A stretch of DNA of 64,000 nt from Saccharothrix australiensis (GCF_003634935.1 NZ_RBXO01000001.1:2939501-3003500), one strand, 5' to 3'; shown: positions 1 to 9,169, counted from the first letter of the stretch. Numbers and translations are program-made. The notes: generated by a model not told the origin, from the sequence alone.

Positions 1-522
1 CAGCGCGGCGTAGTCGAGCGGGATCTCGGCCGGACGCAGCAGTTGCACCGCGCCGCGCAGGTGGTGCACCAGTTCTTCCAGGCTCTGCGAGGAGCCCAGG
101 GTCTGGAAGCGGCGCAGCACCGGCGGGATGGTCGTGTCGAACTCCGTCGGGTGCAGCATCCGCAGCGACCGTCCGAGTCCGAACCCGCGTTGATGCATCC
201 GGTTGTTGCGAGATTGCTGGTGCAGGGAGTAGAGCGTCAACGCCACGTGGGCAGCGGTCTCCGCGGGTGTGGGCTCGTCTCCCGCGTCCGGGCCGGCGAA
301 CGCGTCGGAGACGGTGTACTGCAGGATCTCCTGCACGCTACCCGCGGGCTTGCCGACGCCGCGGCGCAACCGCGCCAGTGCGGCCACGGCCGCCGCACGG
401 TCGGCCAGGACGCCTTCCTGCAGCGGCTGGATGAGCGCGTGCACCTCGACGCCCACCGGGGTGAGCGTCGCCCAACGCTGTCGCCAGTCACCTTTGTCGG
501 GTTGAGCCGTCGTGACGGTCAT
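1..522 (-). CDS. casB: Cas protein CasB/Cse2, type I-E Cascade small subunit (partial, runs off the left edge)
   Basis: The reverse strand reads open from an ATG at 522 to the window edge, about 174 codons beginning MTVTTAQPDKGDWRQRW. Cse2 is the small subunit that lines the belly of type I-E Cascade and helps hold the target and non-target strands. The conserved family stretch RNNRMHQRGFGLGRSLRML is visible around residues 108-126, followed by the LRRFQTL segment. Its start overlaps the casA stop as ATGA (519-522), so the two are translationally coupled. The C-terminus and the remaining subunits expected next (casC, casD, casE, cas1, cas2) lie outside the window. This reading depends on hand translation. 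Confidence 0.9.
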   Translation of the reverse strand, partial: MTVTTAQPDKGDWRQRWATLTPVGVEVHALIQPLQEGVLADRAAAVAALARLRRGVGKPAGSVQEILQYTVSDAFAGPDAGDEPTPAETAAHVALTLYSLHQQSRNNRMHQRGFGLGRSLRMLHPTEFDTTIPPVLRRFQTLGSSQSLEELVHHLRGAVQLLRPAEIPLDYAAL

Positions 523-2141
523 GAGGTCACCTCGAAGTCGGCGTTGGCGAAGGGCAGCGCGGTGCGCAAGTCGTTGAGGAACCAGCGGTAGGCGTGCGAG
601 GACGTGATGAACCGTTTGTTCGCGACGCGGCCGGTCCACGCCGCCACGGGTGCCCTGTCCAGCATGTCCTTGCCCAATCGGTGGATGACGCCCCAGGCCG
701 CGCGGTGCCAGTCGGCCCGGGCTTGCAGTGGTTCGGTGTCCGCGGTGACCTCGCGCAGCCACTTGCGGAACAGCGGGTCCATGCTCGCGTAGGCCAGTTC
801 GAGCGCTTGGTCGCGCACGCCGTCGCGGGTGCCGGGTTTGGCGCGCGGGTCCGGCCGGTACCCAGCCGCCTCGCCGAGGTTCCGGGCCAGCTTGCCCAGC
901 GCGCGAGCGGCGTTCTCCGCGTCGCGGACGCAGTCCACCGCGGTGTGGGCGAGGTCGGCGCGACGCAGCAGCACGGCGTGCAGTGCCACCACGTCGTCGA
1001 TGATTTCGGTGGTGGTGGCGCTCTGGGCGCCGTAGGTCATCCCTACCGTGTGTAGTCGGACGAAGTAGTCCTCGCCGATGACGTCCTCCACCTCCGCGAC
1101 CCACTCCACGACCCCGGGAGTCAGGAACGGCGCGGCGTCCTTGCCTTGCGGTGGCACGGCACCGGGAAGCAGTGGCTGCAACCCCCGCCACACGGCCTTC
1201 TGCGGGTCGTGCTCGCGCGGCATGTAGACCAGAGGCTTCCGCAGCTTCTTCTCCTGCGCCTGGCTGCGCCGCCAGGCCGTGTGCGGCTCCACCTCACTCC
1301 GGTTCTGCGGCCCGAGCGGTTTCCCGTTGCAGATCAGCACACCGGTGACCTGCTGGCCGTCGTGGGTCAGCCTGATCCGGCGGCTTTGCCAGGTGTACAA
1401 GTCCACCCGCCCGGTCGGTGTCAGCCCGTCGACGGCGTCCTTCACGGGATCGAACCGATCCCGCTCCCACGCCGGCAGATCGGCGTCGTCGTGGTAGGGG
1501 AGGAGGTTGAGCAGCAAGGTGTCCCGCAACGACTTCCCGACGGGCACCACGCCGCCCAGGTTGCCGGCCCAGCCGGTGCCGATCGGATAGCCCTTGCCCT
1601 GCTTGGTCCGGGGGTCGTCGGCCGCACCGGACTTGATGCCCGACGGGTCGAACGCGTGGCAGTGCACCAGCCACCGCGCCGCCTCGGCGAACGACAGCGT
1701 CTTCACACCACCCAGTCGGGTGGTGAAGTACGGGTGCCCGTTGGGCACGTCGGCGATCAGCCGGTCCAGCTCCGACACCTCGTCCTTCGCCGTGCGCAGC
1801 CCCGGGACCTGCATGAACGGCAGTTCCCCGTCGAGCAGGTCGAAACGGTGCCGATGCACGGCCAGGTAGTCGGCGATCTTGTCGACCGGAAGCCCGTCCT
1901 GCCAGTAGCCGGCCCACTCCTCGAAGTCCTGCGGACCACGGAGAGCCCTGTGCAGCACCGCCAGCAGCAGCCGGGTCAACGCGAACACCTGGGTGGGCAC
2001 GTCCCCGAGCAGCGCGGTGACCTCGTGTGATCGGCGGAACACGTCCAGCAGGGACAGCTCCACCTCGTGCCCGTGGCGGGTACGGGCGGTCAACCAGGGC
2101 CGGTCGACCAGGTTGAACGACACCGTGTCATCCCCGTTCAT
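519..2141 (-). CDS. casA: CasA/Cse1, type I-E Cascade large subunit
   Basis: A 540-residue protein recognisable as Cse1. It opens with FNLVDRPWL, the typical Cse1 N-terminus, and contains the GIKSG, KGYPIGTGWAGN and GMTYGAQSATTTE stretches characteristic of the family. Cse1 recognises the PAM, starts DNA unwinding and recruits Cas3. Length is normal for the family. Its start lies 14 bp inside the end of cas3 and its stop overlaps casB by 4 bp, so cas3-casA-casB form one coupled minus-strand operon. No frameshift or missing block is seen, so the gene looks functional. Confidence 0.95.
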   Translation of the reverse strand: MNGDDTVSFNLVDRPWLTARTRHGHEVELSLLDVFRRSHEVTALLGDVPTQVFALTRLLLAVLHRALRGPQDFEEWAGYWQDGLPVDKIADYLAVHRHRFDLLDGELPFMQVPGLRTAKDEVSELDRLIADVPNGHPYFTTRLGGVKTLSFAEAARWLVHCHAFDPSGIKSGAADDPRTKQGKGYPIGTGWAGNLGGVVPVGKSLRDTLLLNLLPYHDDADLPAWERDRFDPVKDAVDGLTPTGRVDLYTWQSRRIRLTHDGQQVTGVLICNGKPLGPQNRSEVEPHTAWRRSQAQEKKLRKPLVYMPREHDPQKAVWRGLQPLLPGAVPPQGKDAAPFLTPGVVEWVAEVEDVIGEDYFVRLHTVGMTYGAQSATTTEIIDDVVALHAVLLRRADLAHTAVDCVRDAENAARALGKLARNLGEAAGYRPDPRAKPGTRDGVRDQALELAYASMDPLFRKWLREVTADTEPLQARADWHRAAWGVIHRLGKDMLDRAPVAAWTGRVANKRFITSSHAYRWFLNDLRTALPFANADFEVTS

Positions 2142-4887
2142 GCGTCAGCCCTTTGCGCGGGTCGTAGGTGAGGAGGAAGCGCACGTCGCCGTGTCGGATC
2201 TCCGCCCTGCGGTTCTCGTCCAACACCAACACCAGCTGACCCCGCAGCAGCGGCGAGGAGTCGAAACTGGTGAACCTGTTCGCCTCCAACGCCGCGATCA
2301 GCGCATGATCGACTCCGGGATTGCTCAACGCCACGGGCAGTCGCAGCGCACACGACGCGACCACCTTCGCCTGCGCCGGGTCCATCTCCAGGTCCACCGG
2401 TATCGGCTCGCCTCCGCCGCGCTCGATCCACTCGGGCGTGAGCAGGCCGCCGTGCCCGTCGCTCTGCACGACCAGAACTTCCAACGACTCCGCGCCGTCA
2501 CGGACCTGGGCCAGACCCTGCGGGGTCTCGTCGGCGTCGCCGACCCCCGCCCGGATCCACCCCACCAACGACCCACTCGTCGGACCCGTCTCGCCCAGCA
2601 GGAACGCGCGCGCGGCATCCGCACGCCGCGCGGCCAGGAGCTCGGCGTCCCGACGGGCGTACTCCATCGGCTGCTGCCACGCCTGCGGTCCCAGCGGCTC
2701 GTCGCCGTAGGCGGACTGCACCAACGGCGCGATATCCGCCGGCAGACGCACAGCGGCCCGATCCACCAACAGCGCCGCCGACCGGAACAACAGGTGCTCG
2801 CCGTACACACGACGCGACCCCGGCACGGTCATCACCGGCGCACCGTCCCAGTCCTCGACACCGACCACCGCGCACCGCGCCCGCACCACCGGTTCCGGAC
2901 GCGACCGCTGATGACGATGCAGCCTGCCCATCCGCTGCAACATCAGATCCATCGGCGCCAGGTCGGTGACCATCACGTCGAAGTCGACATCCAACGACTG
3001 CTCCACCACCTGCGACGCCACCACGATGTGCTGACCCGGCCGGTGACCGTCGGGCCCGAACCGCCGCAGCAGCCCCAGGTCGATCCGCGCCCGGTCACAC
3101 GCCAGGAACCTCGAATGGTCGATCGTCACGTTCTCCGCACCGAACTCGCGCTCCAGCCGCTCGGCCGTCTCCTGAACCCGAGCCACGGTGTTCCGCACCA
3201 CCACCGCGCACCCACCCTCGCGCAGCCGATCACGCAGATAGCTCACGAGCGTGTCCAAGTCGTCGGGCAACCGGTCCAGCGCCACGTCGACACCCGGCTC
3301 GGGCAACGGCAACGACCGCGACTCCACCTCGCCCGTCGCCACGATGCACGGGTATCCCGGATCGACTGGAACCCGCGAATCACCCGAGTACGCGGCGACC
3401 AGCTCGGCCCGACGCGCCGCGGGCAGCGTCGCCGACAGCAGCACCACCGGAACCCCGTATGCGCCAAGCCAGTGCAACACCCGGTGCAGGTACTGCGACA
3501 TGTACACGTCATAGGCGTGCACTTCGTCGATCACCACGACCTTCGACGCCAACCCCAAGTGCCGCAACATCAGGTGCCGACTCTTCAACCCGGCGAACAA
3601 CACCTGGTCGATCGTCCCGACCACGAACGACGCCAGCACACCCTTCTTCCGACCCTGCAACCACACATGAGCCACCGGCGCGTCCCCGATGTCGAAACCG
3701 ATCGACGCCAACCACCCCTTGCGCAGCAACCCGTCGAACTCGTCGTTCAACGATGCCTTGCCATGCGCCAACGTCACGCTGGTCGACCCGTCACGCCCCG
3801 GCAGGGCCTCCAACCACCGCCTGACCCGACCGAACATCGCATCGGTCGTCGCCTGCGTCGGCAAAGCGACGAAGCACCCGTCCGCCCCGGACCTGGCCGC
3901 CAACTCCTCGGCCGCCAGCAACGCCGCCTCGGTCTTGCCCACCCCCATCGGCGCTTCCACGATCATCAGCCCGGGGACTGCCTGTTCCCGGGCGACCTCG
4001 ACCGCGGCCACCTGCACCGGTCGCGCACCGGCGGCCCGAGGATCGAACCGTGCGCGGAACACCGCTCCCACGTCGCCTTCGACCGGCTGGGCACGCCACC
4101 GCCCGGGCAGTCCCAACCTCTTCCACCCCAGCTCCACCCGAGCGTCGAGGTCGAACTCGGCGGGCGGTTCGTGCGCCTCCAACAAGGGGAACAGATCGCC
4201 GTTCGACGCGATCCAGTCGGCCAGGATGACGATCGAGGTCAACAACACCTGACTCGGCAAGCTCAACCGGACATCCCGGTACCGCGACAAATCCACCTCA
4301 GCCGAGGCGCGGCGCAGGAAGAACTCCCGAGCTTCCCGCCACACTCCGACACCGGTCAGTTCCGTCAACCGTCCGACCTCGGCCAACGCCGACCGCTCCG
4401 GCGGAACCCCGTGATGGCTCGCGACAATGCCACCCAACTGCTCGGCCAACACCACCCGCTCGCCGCCGAACGCGGCACGAAGAAAATCGCGCACCGCGGA
4501 GTACCCGACCAGTGCATGATTCGCCCGACCGCGCTGAGGATGCGACACCAACATCGGCGAAGCGGAAAAACCGGCGGCACGCATCCGATCCGCGAGCGTC
4601 GGCACCTGCACAGCGAACGCAGGACTCGCTTTTCCGACGTCATGGCACGCAGCCAACCAGCACGCAAGGGCCCGCACGCCATCGACACCGTCCGGAAGAT
4701 CACCGGCAATCCGCCCGATCACCTGCGGCGACACCCACTCCTCCACCAACAGCGCCGCCACCGCGCCAGTGTCATCCAGGTGCTGTTGCAGCGGCAGCCA
4801 CTGCGTCATCCGGCCGTGAGTGTCGAAAACCGACTTCGCCCACACCACACGCCAATCGACCACGACCGAGACACGATCCTTCCGCAA
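2128..4887 (-). CDS. cas3: Cas3 helicase-nuclease, type I-E
   Basis: A 919-residue Cas3 with an N-terminal HD nuclease domain and a C-terminal superfamily 2 helicase. Visible motifs are His36 in LQQHLDD, the CHDVGK HD pair at residues 82-83, a SHHG histidine pair near 160, Walker A (MGVGKTEAA) near 314 and the DEVH box (VVIDEVHAYD) near 450. The QRMGRLHRH motif VI lies further on. Cas3 is recruited by Cascade and degrades target DNA processively. The codon at 4887 is TTG; an in-frame GTG at 4863 is a plausible alternative start, and a GGAAGG lies between them. It is first in the cas operon, and a hairpin at 4997-5030 separates it from the upstream small gene, so it probably has its own promoter. 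Confidence 0.95.
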   Translation of the reverse strand: MRKDRVSVVVDWRVVWAKSVFDTHGRMTQWLPLQQHLDDTGAVAALLVEEWVSPQVIGRIAGDLPDGVDGVRALACWLAACHDVGKASPAFAVQVPTLADRMRAAGFSASPMLVSHPQRGRANHALVGYSAVRDFLRAAFGGERVVLAEQLGGIVASHHGVPPERSALAEVGRLTELTGVGVWREAREFFLRRASAEVDLSRYRDVRLSLPSQVLLTSIVILADWIASNGDLFPLLEAHEPPAEFDLDARVELGWKRLGLPGRWRAQPVEGDVGAVFRARFDPRAAGARPVQVAAVEVAREQAVPGLMIVEAPMGVGKTEAALLAAEELAARSGADGCFVALPTQATTDAMFGRVRRWLEALPGRDGSTSVTLAHGKASLNDEFDGLLRKGWLASIGFDIGDAPVAHVWLQGRKKGVLASFVVGTIDQVLFAGLKSRHLMLRHLGLASKVVVIDEVHAYDVYMSQYLHRVLHWLGAYGVPVVLLSATLPAARRAELVAAYSGDSRVPVDPGYPCIVATGEVESRSLPLPEPGVDVALDRLPDDLDTLVSYLRDRLREGGCAVVVRNTVARVQETAERLEREFGAENVTIDHSRFLACDRARIDLGLLRRFGPDGHRPGQHIVVASQVVEQSLDVDFDVMVTDLAPMDLMLQRMGRLHRHQRSRPEPVVRARCAVVGVEDWDGAPVMTVPGSRRVYGEHLLFRSAALLVDRAAVRLPADIAPLVQSAYGDEPLGPQAWQQPMEYARRDAELLAARRADAARAFLLGETGPTSGSLVGWIRAGVGDADETPQGLAQVRDGAESLEVLVVQSDGHGGLLTPEWIERGGGEPIPVDLEMDPAQAKVVASCALRLPVALSNPGVDHALIAALEANRFTSFDSSPLLRGQLVLVLDENRRAEIRHGDVRFLLTYDPRKGLTHERG

Positions 4888-4996
4888 CGAAAATGCGTCA
4901 GCAATCTAGCCCTGCCCACCGACAGATCCAGCACGCCAAGCCCGGAAACCCTCGAATGGAGTAACCTCGCCGTCATCCGCAATTCTGCGTATGCAA

Positions 4997-5030
4997 GGAG
5001 GAGTGGTCGCTCTATGGCGACCACTTCTCC
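4997..5030. terminator. Hairpin between the small membrane protein gene and cas3
   Basis: GAGTGGTCGC (5001-5010) pairs with GCGACCAC (5017-5024) across the loop TCTATG, and GGAG/CTCC extends the stem outward. On the minus strand it sits 80 bp after the stop of the gene ending at 5110 and before the cas3 start, as expected for a terminator that insulates cas transcription. The trailing T-run is short, so this is a moderate call. Confidence 0.5.
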
Positions 5031-5109
5031 CGTTTGGCGCCTCACCCCGACCGGTTGTGCGAGTACCTTCCGTGTGCCTGCCCGAACAGCTGGGCAGGGA
5101 CACGAACCG

Positions 5110-5370
5110 CTACTTGATGCGTCGGTAGAGGCGCGTGATCACGAGGTACATCACTGCGACGTATGCCAGCACCCCGACAGCCACGGACGCGCCGACCGTC
5201 AGTGCCGACCAACCCGCTACCGCCACGAGCAGACTTGCTGCCACCAGACTGGCAGCGACGGCGACGAGTCCTCCTAGGGGCAATACGCCCAACGTGGCAA
5301 CGAGCAGAGCGCTCGGGACGGCCATGCGGCCGGGACCGGCCTCGCTGCTCGGTGGAGTTCCGCCTATCAT
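5110..5370 (-). CDS. Small two-helix membrane protein, unknown function
   Basis: An 86-residue product rich in Ala, Val and Leu with two predicted membrane segments, roughly residues 16-45 and 52-80, ending in the basic tail RLYRRIK. The ATG at 5370 is preceded by a good AGGAAGG ribosome site 11 bases upstream, which supports it as a real gene. I recognise no family. It lies upstream of cas3 on the same strand but a hairpin separates them, so co-transcription is doubtful. Membrane proteins beside defence loci sometimes act as effectors, but nothing in the sequence shows that here. Confidence 0.6.
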   Translation of the reverse strand: MIGGTPPSSEAGPGRMAVPSALLVATLGVLPLGGLVAVAASLVAASLLVAVAGWSALTVGASVAVGVLAYVAVMYLVITRLYRRIK

Positions 5371-5429
5371 CTAGGCACTTCCTTCCTGGGCTCACTAGTA
5401 GGGAGTCCTTCGGGTTGCGCCCCGAAGTG

Positions 5430-5463
5430 CCCCGCCCGCCTCCGAGCCGGGAGGCGGGCGGGG
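5430..5463. terminator. Perfect 14-bp GC stem, possible terminator
   Basis: CCCCGCCCGCCTCC (5430-5443) is followed by a six-base loop and its exact complement (5450-5463). There is no T-run on either side, so it may be a bidirectional terminator of the GC-rich actinomycete kind. It lies directly beside the left end of the IS element. Confidence 0.5.
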
Positions 5464-5470
5464 TGTCTTA

Positions 5471-6344
5471 GTGATCAGTTCAGAATGAGTCGGCGTGTTG
5501 GCTTTGCTTGTGGCGCAGGGCGTTCCAAGATCGTGGTGTGCGTGAGGAGGTTCTGACCGACGAGCTGTGGGCCCGGATGGAGCCGTTGATCCCGGTGCGC
5601 CCCAGGCGTTTTCGTTACCCGGGCCGCAGGCGTGCCGACGACCGGGCGGCACTGGAGGGCATCCTGTACGCGGTGCGCACCGGGATCGGGTGGAACCGGC
5701 TGCCCACCGCGCTGTTCGGCGCCTCCGGGGCGACCTGTTGGCGGCGGTTGACCGAGTGGCACGAGGCCGGCGTCTGGCAGGAACTGCACGAACGGCTGCT
5801 CGCCGAGCTGCGCGGTGCCGGGCTGCTCGACCTGTCCGCCGCCCTGGTCGACTCCACCCACCTGCGTGCCCTCAAAGGGGGGACCACACCGGGCCGAGCC
5901 CGGTCGACCGACGCAAGCCCGGCTCGAAACATCACCTGGTCACCGACGCCACCGGCATCCCGCTCGCCGTCACGTTGACCGGCGGCAACCGCAACGACGT
6001 CACCCAACTGATCCCGCTGCTCGACGCCGTGCCGCCGATTCGGGGCGTGGTGGGCAAACCCAGGCGACGCCCGAGGCGGGTCTACGCCGATCGCGGCTAC
6101 GACCACGACAAGTACCGCCGCCTGGTCCGCGCCCGCGGCATCACCCCGCTCGTCGCCCGCCGCGGCGTCGACCACGGCTCTGGGCTGGGCACGGTCCGCT
6201 GGCCGGTCGAACGCACCTTCGCCTGGATCAAAGGCTTCCGCCGACTCCGCATCCGCACCGAACGCCGCGCCGACGTCCACCAGGCCATGCTCAGCCTGGT
6301 CTGCTCGATCATCTGCCTACGAAAACTCATTCTGAACTGATCAC
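5471..6344 (+). mobile_element. IS5-family insertion sequence (IS427-like), apparently complete
   Basis: The 874-bp element is bounded by inverted repeats: GTGATCAGTTCAGAATGAGT at the left and its complement (ACTCATTCTGAACTGATCAC) at the right. The flanking TTA at 5468-5470 and 6345-6347 is a candidate 3-bp target duplication of the TNA type used by part of the IS5 family; CTTAG can also be read on both sides because the ends are near-palindromic. The right end lies only 6 bp from an orphan CRISPR repeat, so it inserted at the edge of a former array. Confidence 0.85.
5508..6340 (+). CDS. IS5-family DDE transposase, two frames joined by a probable -1 frameshift
   Basis: The first frame (to 5978) carries the N-terminal domain and the first catalytic Asp in LVDSTHLRALKGG. 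The second frame (open from 5567, meaningful from about 5885) carries the second Asp in YADRGYDHDKYRR and the Glu region VERTFAWIKGFRRLR. The change from frame 3 to frame 2 falls at A-AAG-GGG-GG (5874-5882), a classic slippery run, so full-length transposase is probably made by programmed -1 frameshifting as in other IS427-group elements. All DDE residues are present, so the element may still be active. Confidence 0.8.
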
Positions 6345-6350
6345 TTAGTA

Positions 6351-6378
6351 GGTTCACCCCCGCTTGCGCGGGGAAGAC
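6351..6378 (-). CRISPR. Single orphan type I-E CRISPR repeat beside the IS
   Basis: A 28-base sequence beginning GGTTCACCCCCGCTTGCGCG and ending GGGGAAGAC matches the consensus of the array at 13769-14213 except for TT in place of AC near one end and T for C in the loop. Read on the minus strand it is the normal I-E form (GTCTTCCCCGCG...). No clear second repeat follows at 61-bp spacing. A weak candidate (GGAACACCCCGTGCC, from 6419) is too degenerate to count. It is probably the remnant of a cas-proximal array disrupted near the IS insertion. Confidence 0.75.
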
Positions 6379-6771
6379 GCCTGATCGGCATTCGATCCGC
6401 TACGGAACTCACCAGGCTGGAACACCCCGTGCCATCGGGACCGACAGCTCCGTCCCCTCGCGTTGACGGAGCGTGTCTGATTGATCATGCGCGGTAATGT
6501 AGCGTATGCACTCCTGCTCCACAAACCAGCATCTAACCGCAACGGAACACAACAGGCGTTCGACCATTTGGTACTGGACGCATCAGACCTTCATGGCGTT
6601 CAGGTGCTGGCTCGGTGCACCTGTGGTGCGGCGTCGGGACGAGCAACGGACGAATCCTCGCTCGTTCCGAGCGCACTTCCGCGTCCGGCTCTTGTCAAGG
6701 GGTAGAGCAGCAGTTCGAACTCCCGCCTGCGGGGAGCCAGAGGGCTGGGAAGCCTGACTGGGATCCATCTG
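6379..6771. other. Non-coding stretch between orphan repeat and NLR-like gene
   Basis: No convincing gene. The sequence around 6695-6740 has a tRNA T-arm look (TTCGAACTCC flanked by GGCTC and GAGCC), but it lacks an anticodon arm and cannot be called a tRNA. Confidence 0.4.
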
Positions 6772-9168
6772 TCATCGACCGCTCAGCTGCCGACGTAGTG
6801 CCGCGGCCCGTGGATCGGTGAAGTCGGCTATGGCTGCCAAGGCCTTGTCACGGTGCTGGCGGGCTTTGCTCGGCTCGTCGAGCTGGTCGAGGACGACAGC
6901 GAGGCCGGCCAGCGACAGTGCCGTGTGCCAGTGGTCGGCGAGGTCTTGGTGGATGGTGGCTGCGATGCGGTGGAAGTCGGCCGCTTCCTTGAACCGTCCC
7001 AGGTCCCGGTAGGCGAGTCCCGTGCCGTCGAGCGCCTGTGCCTCGCGGCTTCGATCACCGTGTCGTTGGTGCAGCACGACGGCGCGGTGGTAGGAAGCCA
7101 GCGCGTCGGGGATGCGGCCGGACTCGCGCTGGATGTGGCCCTGCTCGATCGACCAGTACGCCTCCCAGGTGAGGTTGGCGTTGGCGGTGGCGATCTGCAT
7201 CGCCTCGTCGATGGACTGTAGGGCCTCCGAGTGCCTGCCGAGCTCGCGGTAGGAGCGGGCGAGCGCGTGCAGCGCGTCGCCCTGACCGAGGGGGTTGCCG
7301 ACGGCGCGGTGGAACGCCAGGTTCTGCCGCGCGAGTTCGATCGCGGTGGTGTTGTCGCCCATCTGGTACGCGGTCACACCGAGGTTGCCGCGGGCGACCG
7401 CCTGCCACAGGTCGCTGTCCAGCTCGCGGGCGATGGCCAGGCACTGGTCGAACAGCTGCCGGGCTTCGGTCAGGTGTCGGCGGCGGAGGTTGAGGTGGCC
7501 CAGGCCGTTGAGGGCGGCGGCCTCGCCCAGGCGGTCGTGGGTCTCGCGGCAGGCCGCGAGGCACAGGTCGAAATAGCGCGCGCCGTCGTCGAGCTGGTGT
7601 GTCTGCACGCAGACGGTGGCCATGCTTTCCAGTAGTTCGGCTTCCGCGTTGCGGTTGCCGGCGTGGCGGGCGGCGCGGAGTCCGACTTCGGTGGTGATGC
7701 GCCAGTCGTCGATGGGGCCGAGGATGCGGTAGACGTGGTGCAGGATCGCCGCAAGTCGCCAGGCGTGGTCGTGGAAGGTGCCATTGGCGGCGGCTTGTGT
7801 CGCGGCCAGGAGGTTGGGGCGTTCGGCCAGGTACCAGTCGTTGGCGTCGGCCACAGTGGCGAAGGTTGGATACGGCACGCTGAGGGTGTCGTCGGGTTCG
7901 AGTTCGACGCGAGGCGCCAGCGGGTTGAGTGTGGCTTTGAGTGCGTCGGCACCGTGGAGGTACCAGGTCACGACGCGGCGCAGTGCCGAGGCCCGGTCCT
8001 GGTCGGTTTCCTCGTCGCGGGCCTGGTCGTGCGCGTAGAACCTCAGCAAGTCGTGGAATTGATATCTGCCCGGCCCGGCCGGTTCGAGCATGTGGGTGCC
8101 GGCCAGGGTGTCGAGCGTGCGGCGTGCGCCGGCCGTCGTGGTGCCGGTGAGTGCGGCGGCTGCCGGGACGCTGAAGGTGCTTCCCGGGTGCAGTGCCAGC
8201 AGACGGAAGAACCGCGCCGATTCGCCGGTGAGTGCGCGGTAGGACCATGCGAAGACGCTGCGGACGGCGTCGCTGTCGTCGTCGCCGGCCAGCGCCTGCC
8301 ACAGGCCGGACTCGTCCCGCAAGTCCTGGGCGAGCGCGTCCAGCGGCACCATTGGTTCGCGAGCGGCTCGCTCGGCCGCGATTCGCAGCGCCAGTGGGAG
8401 TCGTCCGCACAGCCGGGCCAGCTCCGCCATCTGGTCAGGTTCGTCGCCGGAGCGGTAGTCGGTGGTGACCTCCTGCAGGAGGGTCACCGCTTCGGGTTCC
8501 GTCAGCATGTCCAAGGTCAGCCGATGTGCACCGTCGCGGAACATCAGGCTGGACAGGCGGCTGCGGCTGGTCACCAGGGTCAGGCACTCCGCGGTGCCCG
8601 GCAGCAGCGGTCGGGCTTGGGCTGCGGTGGCGACGTTGTCCAGCAGGACCAGGACCTTCCGGTCCGCGAGCAGGGACCGGAACAGGGAGGCTTTGGCTTC
8701 CAGGTCTACCGGGATCGCGCCGCGTGGGACGTCGAGTGCGCGGAGGAAGTGCTCCAGGGCTTGCGACGGCTCGACCGGTGGGCCGGGATCGTAACCGCGC
8801 ATGTTCACGTAGAGCTGGCCGTCGGGGAAGTTGGCGCGGACGCGGTGTGCCCAGTGCACCGCGAGCGAGGTCTTGCCGACGCCGGCGGTGCCGGTGATGA
8901 CCGCGAGCCTGATGGTGGAGGGCTGCTTCGCGTCGCCGAGGAGGATCTTGTCGAGGCGTTCGAGTTCGGCGAGCCGGTTCACGAAGCCGCGGACGTCGGC
9001 CGGCAACTGGCGCGGGTGCACCGTCCACTGGTCGTGCGGTCTGGATGCGTGGAAGTGGACGCCTCCGTGGACGTCCCGCGCCTGGACGACCTCGTCCGCC
9101 GAACCCGACACCTCGGAACGGATGCCGTGGTCGGACGAGCGATGGTGCCGGTCGTCCCGGTCTGTCAC
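6772..9168 (-). CDS. NB-ARC/TPR NLR-like protein with N-terminal amyloid-like motif
   Basis: A 798-residue signal-transduction ATPase. Residues 27-40 read VVQARDVHGGVHFH, a Gln/Gly/His pattern resembling the amyloid signalling (BASS/RHIM-like) motifs known at the N-termini of actinobacterial NLRs. An NB-ARC domain follows: Walker A GTAGVGKTSL (93-102), Walker B VLVLLDNV, sensor VTSRSRL, GLPL-like CGRLPLALR. From about residue 500 to the end there are tetratricopeptide repeats (NLGVTAYQMGD, ALARSYRELGR and others). Such proteins oligomerise on sensing a trigger through the repeats, and the amyloid motif may template an effector. It ends a minus-strand cassette with the DUF6879 gene (gap of 1 bp), so they are likely co-transcribed. 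No separate effector domain is fused. Confidence 0.85.
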   Translation of the reverse strand: MTDRDDRHHRSSDHGIRSEVSGSADEVVQARDVHGGVHFHASRPHDQWTVHPRQLPADVRGFVNRLAELERLDKILLGDAKQPSTIRLAVITGTAGVGKTSLAVHWAHRVRANFPDGQLYVNMRGYDPGPPVEPSQALEHFLRALDVPRGAIPVDLEAKASLFRSLLADRKVLVLLDNVATAAQARPLLPGTAECLTLVTSRSRLSSLMFRDGAHRLTLDMLTEPEAVTLLQEVTTDYRSGDEPDQMAELARLCGRLPLALRIAAERAAREPMVPLDALAQDLRDESGLWQALAGDDDSDAVRSVFAWSYRALTGESARFFRLLALHPGSTFSVPAAAALTGTTTAGARRTLDTLAGTHMLEPAGPGRYQFHDLLRFYAHDQARDEETDQDRASALRRVVTWYLHGADALKATLNPLAPRVELEPDDTLSVPYPTFATVADANDWYLAERPNLLAATQAAANGTFHDHAWRLAAILHHVYRILGPIDDWRITTEVGLRAARHAGNRNAEAELLESMATVCVQTHQLDDGARYFDLCLAACRETHDRLGEAAALNGLGHLNLRRRHLTEARQLFDQCLAIARELDSDLWQAVARGNLGVTAYQMGDNTTAIELARQNLAFHRAVGNPLGQGDALHALARSYRELGRHSEALQSIDEAMQIATANANLTWEAYWSIEQGHIQRESGRIPDALASYHRAVVLHQRHGDRSREAQALDGTGLAYRDLGRFKEAADFHRIAATIHQDLADHWHTALSLAGLAVVLDQLDEPSKARQHRDKALAAIADFTDPRAAALRRQLSGR

Positions 9169-9169
9169 G

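Noticed and set aside
1993..5277. Long plus-strand open frame (1094 codons) opposite cas3 and casA
   Set aside because: It is the GC-driven shadow of the cas genes; its translation is His/Arg/Pro-rich and has no domain.
6419..6445. Second CRISPR repeat after the orphan repeat
   Set aside because: Only loosely similar (GGAACACCCCGTGCC...), at 68 instead of 61 bp spacing, and without the palindrome.
6690..6745. Possible tRNA around GGCTC...TTCGAACTCC...GAGCC
   Set aside because: No anticodon arm fits between the D-like and T-like parts, and the total length is too short.
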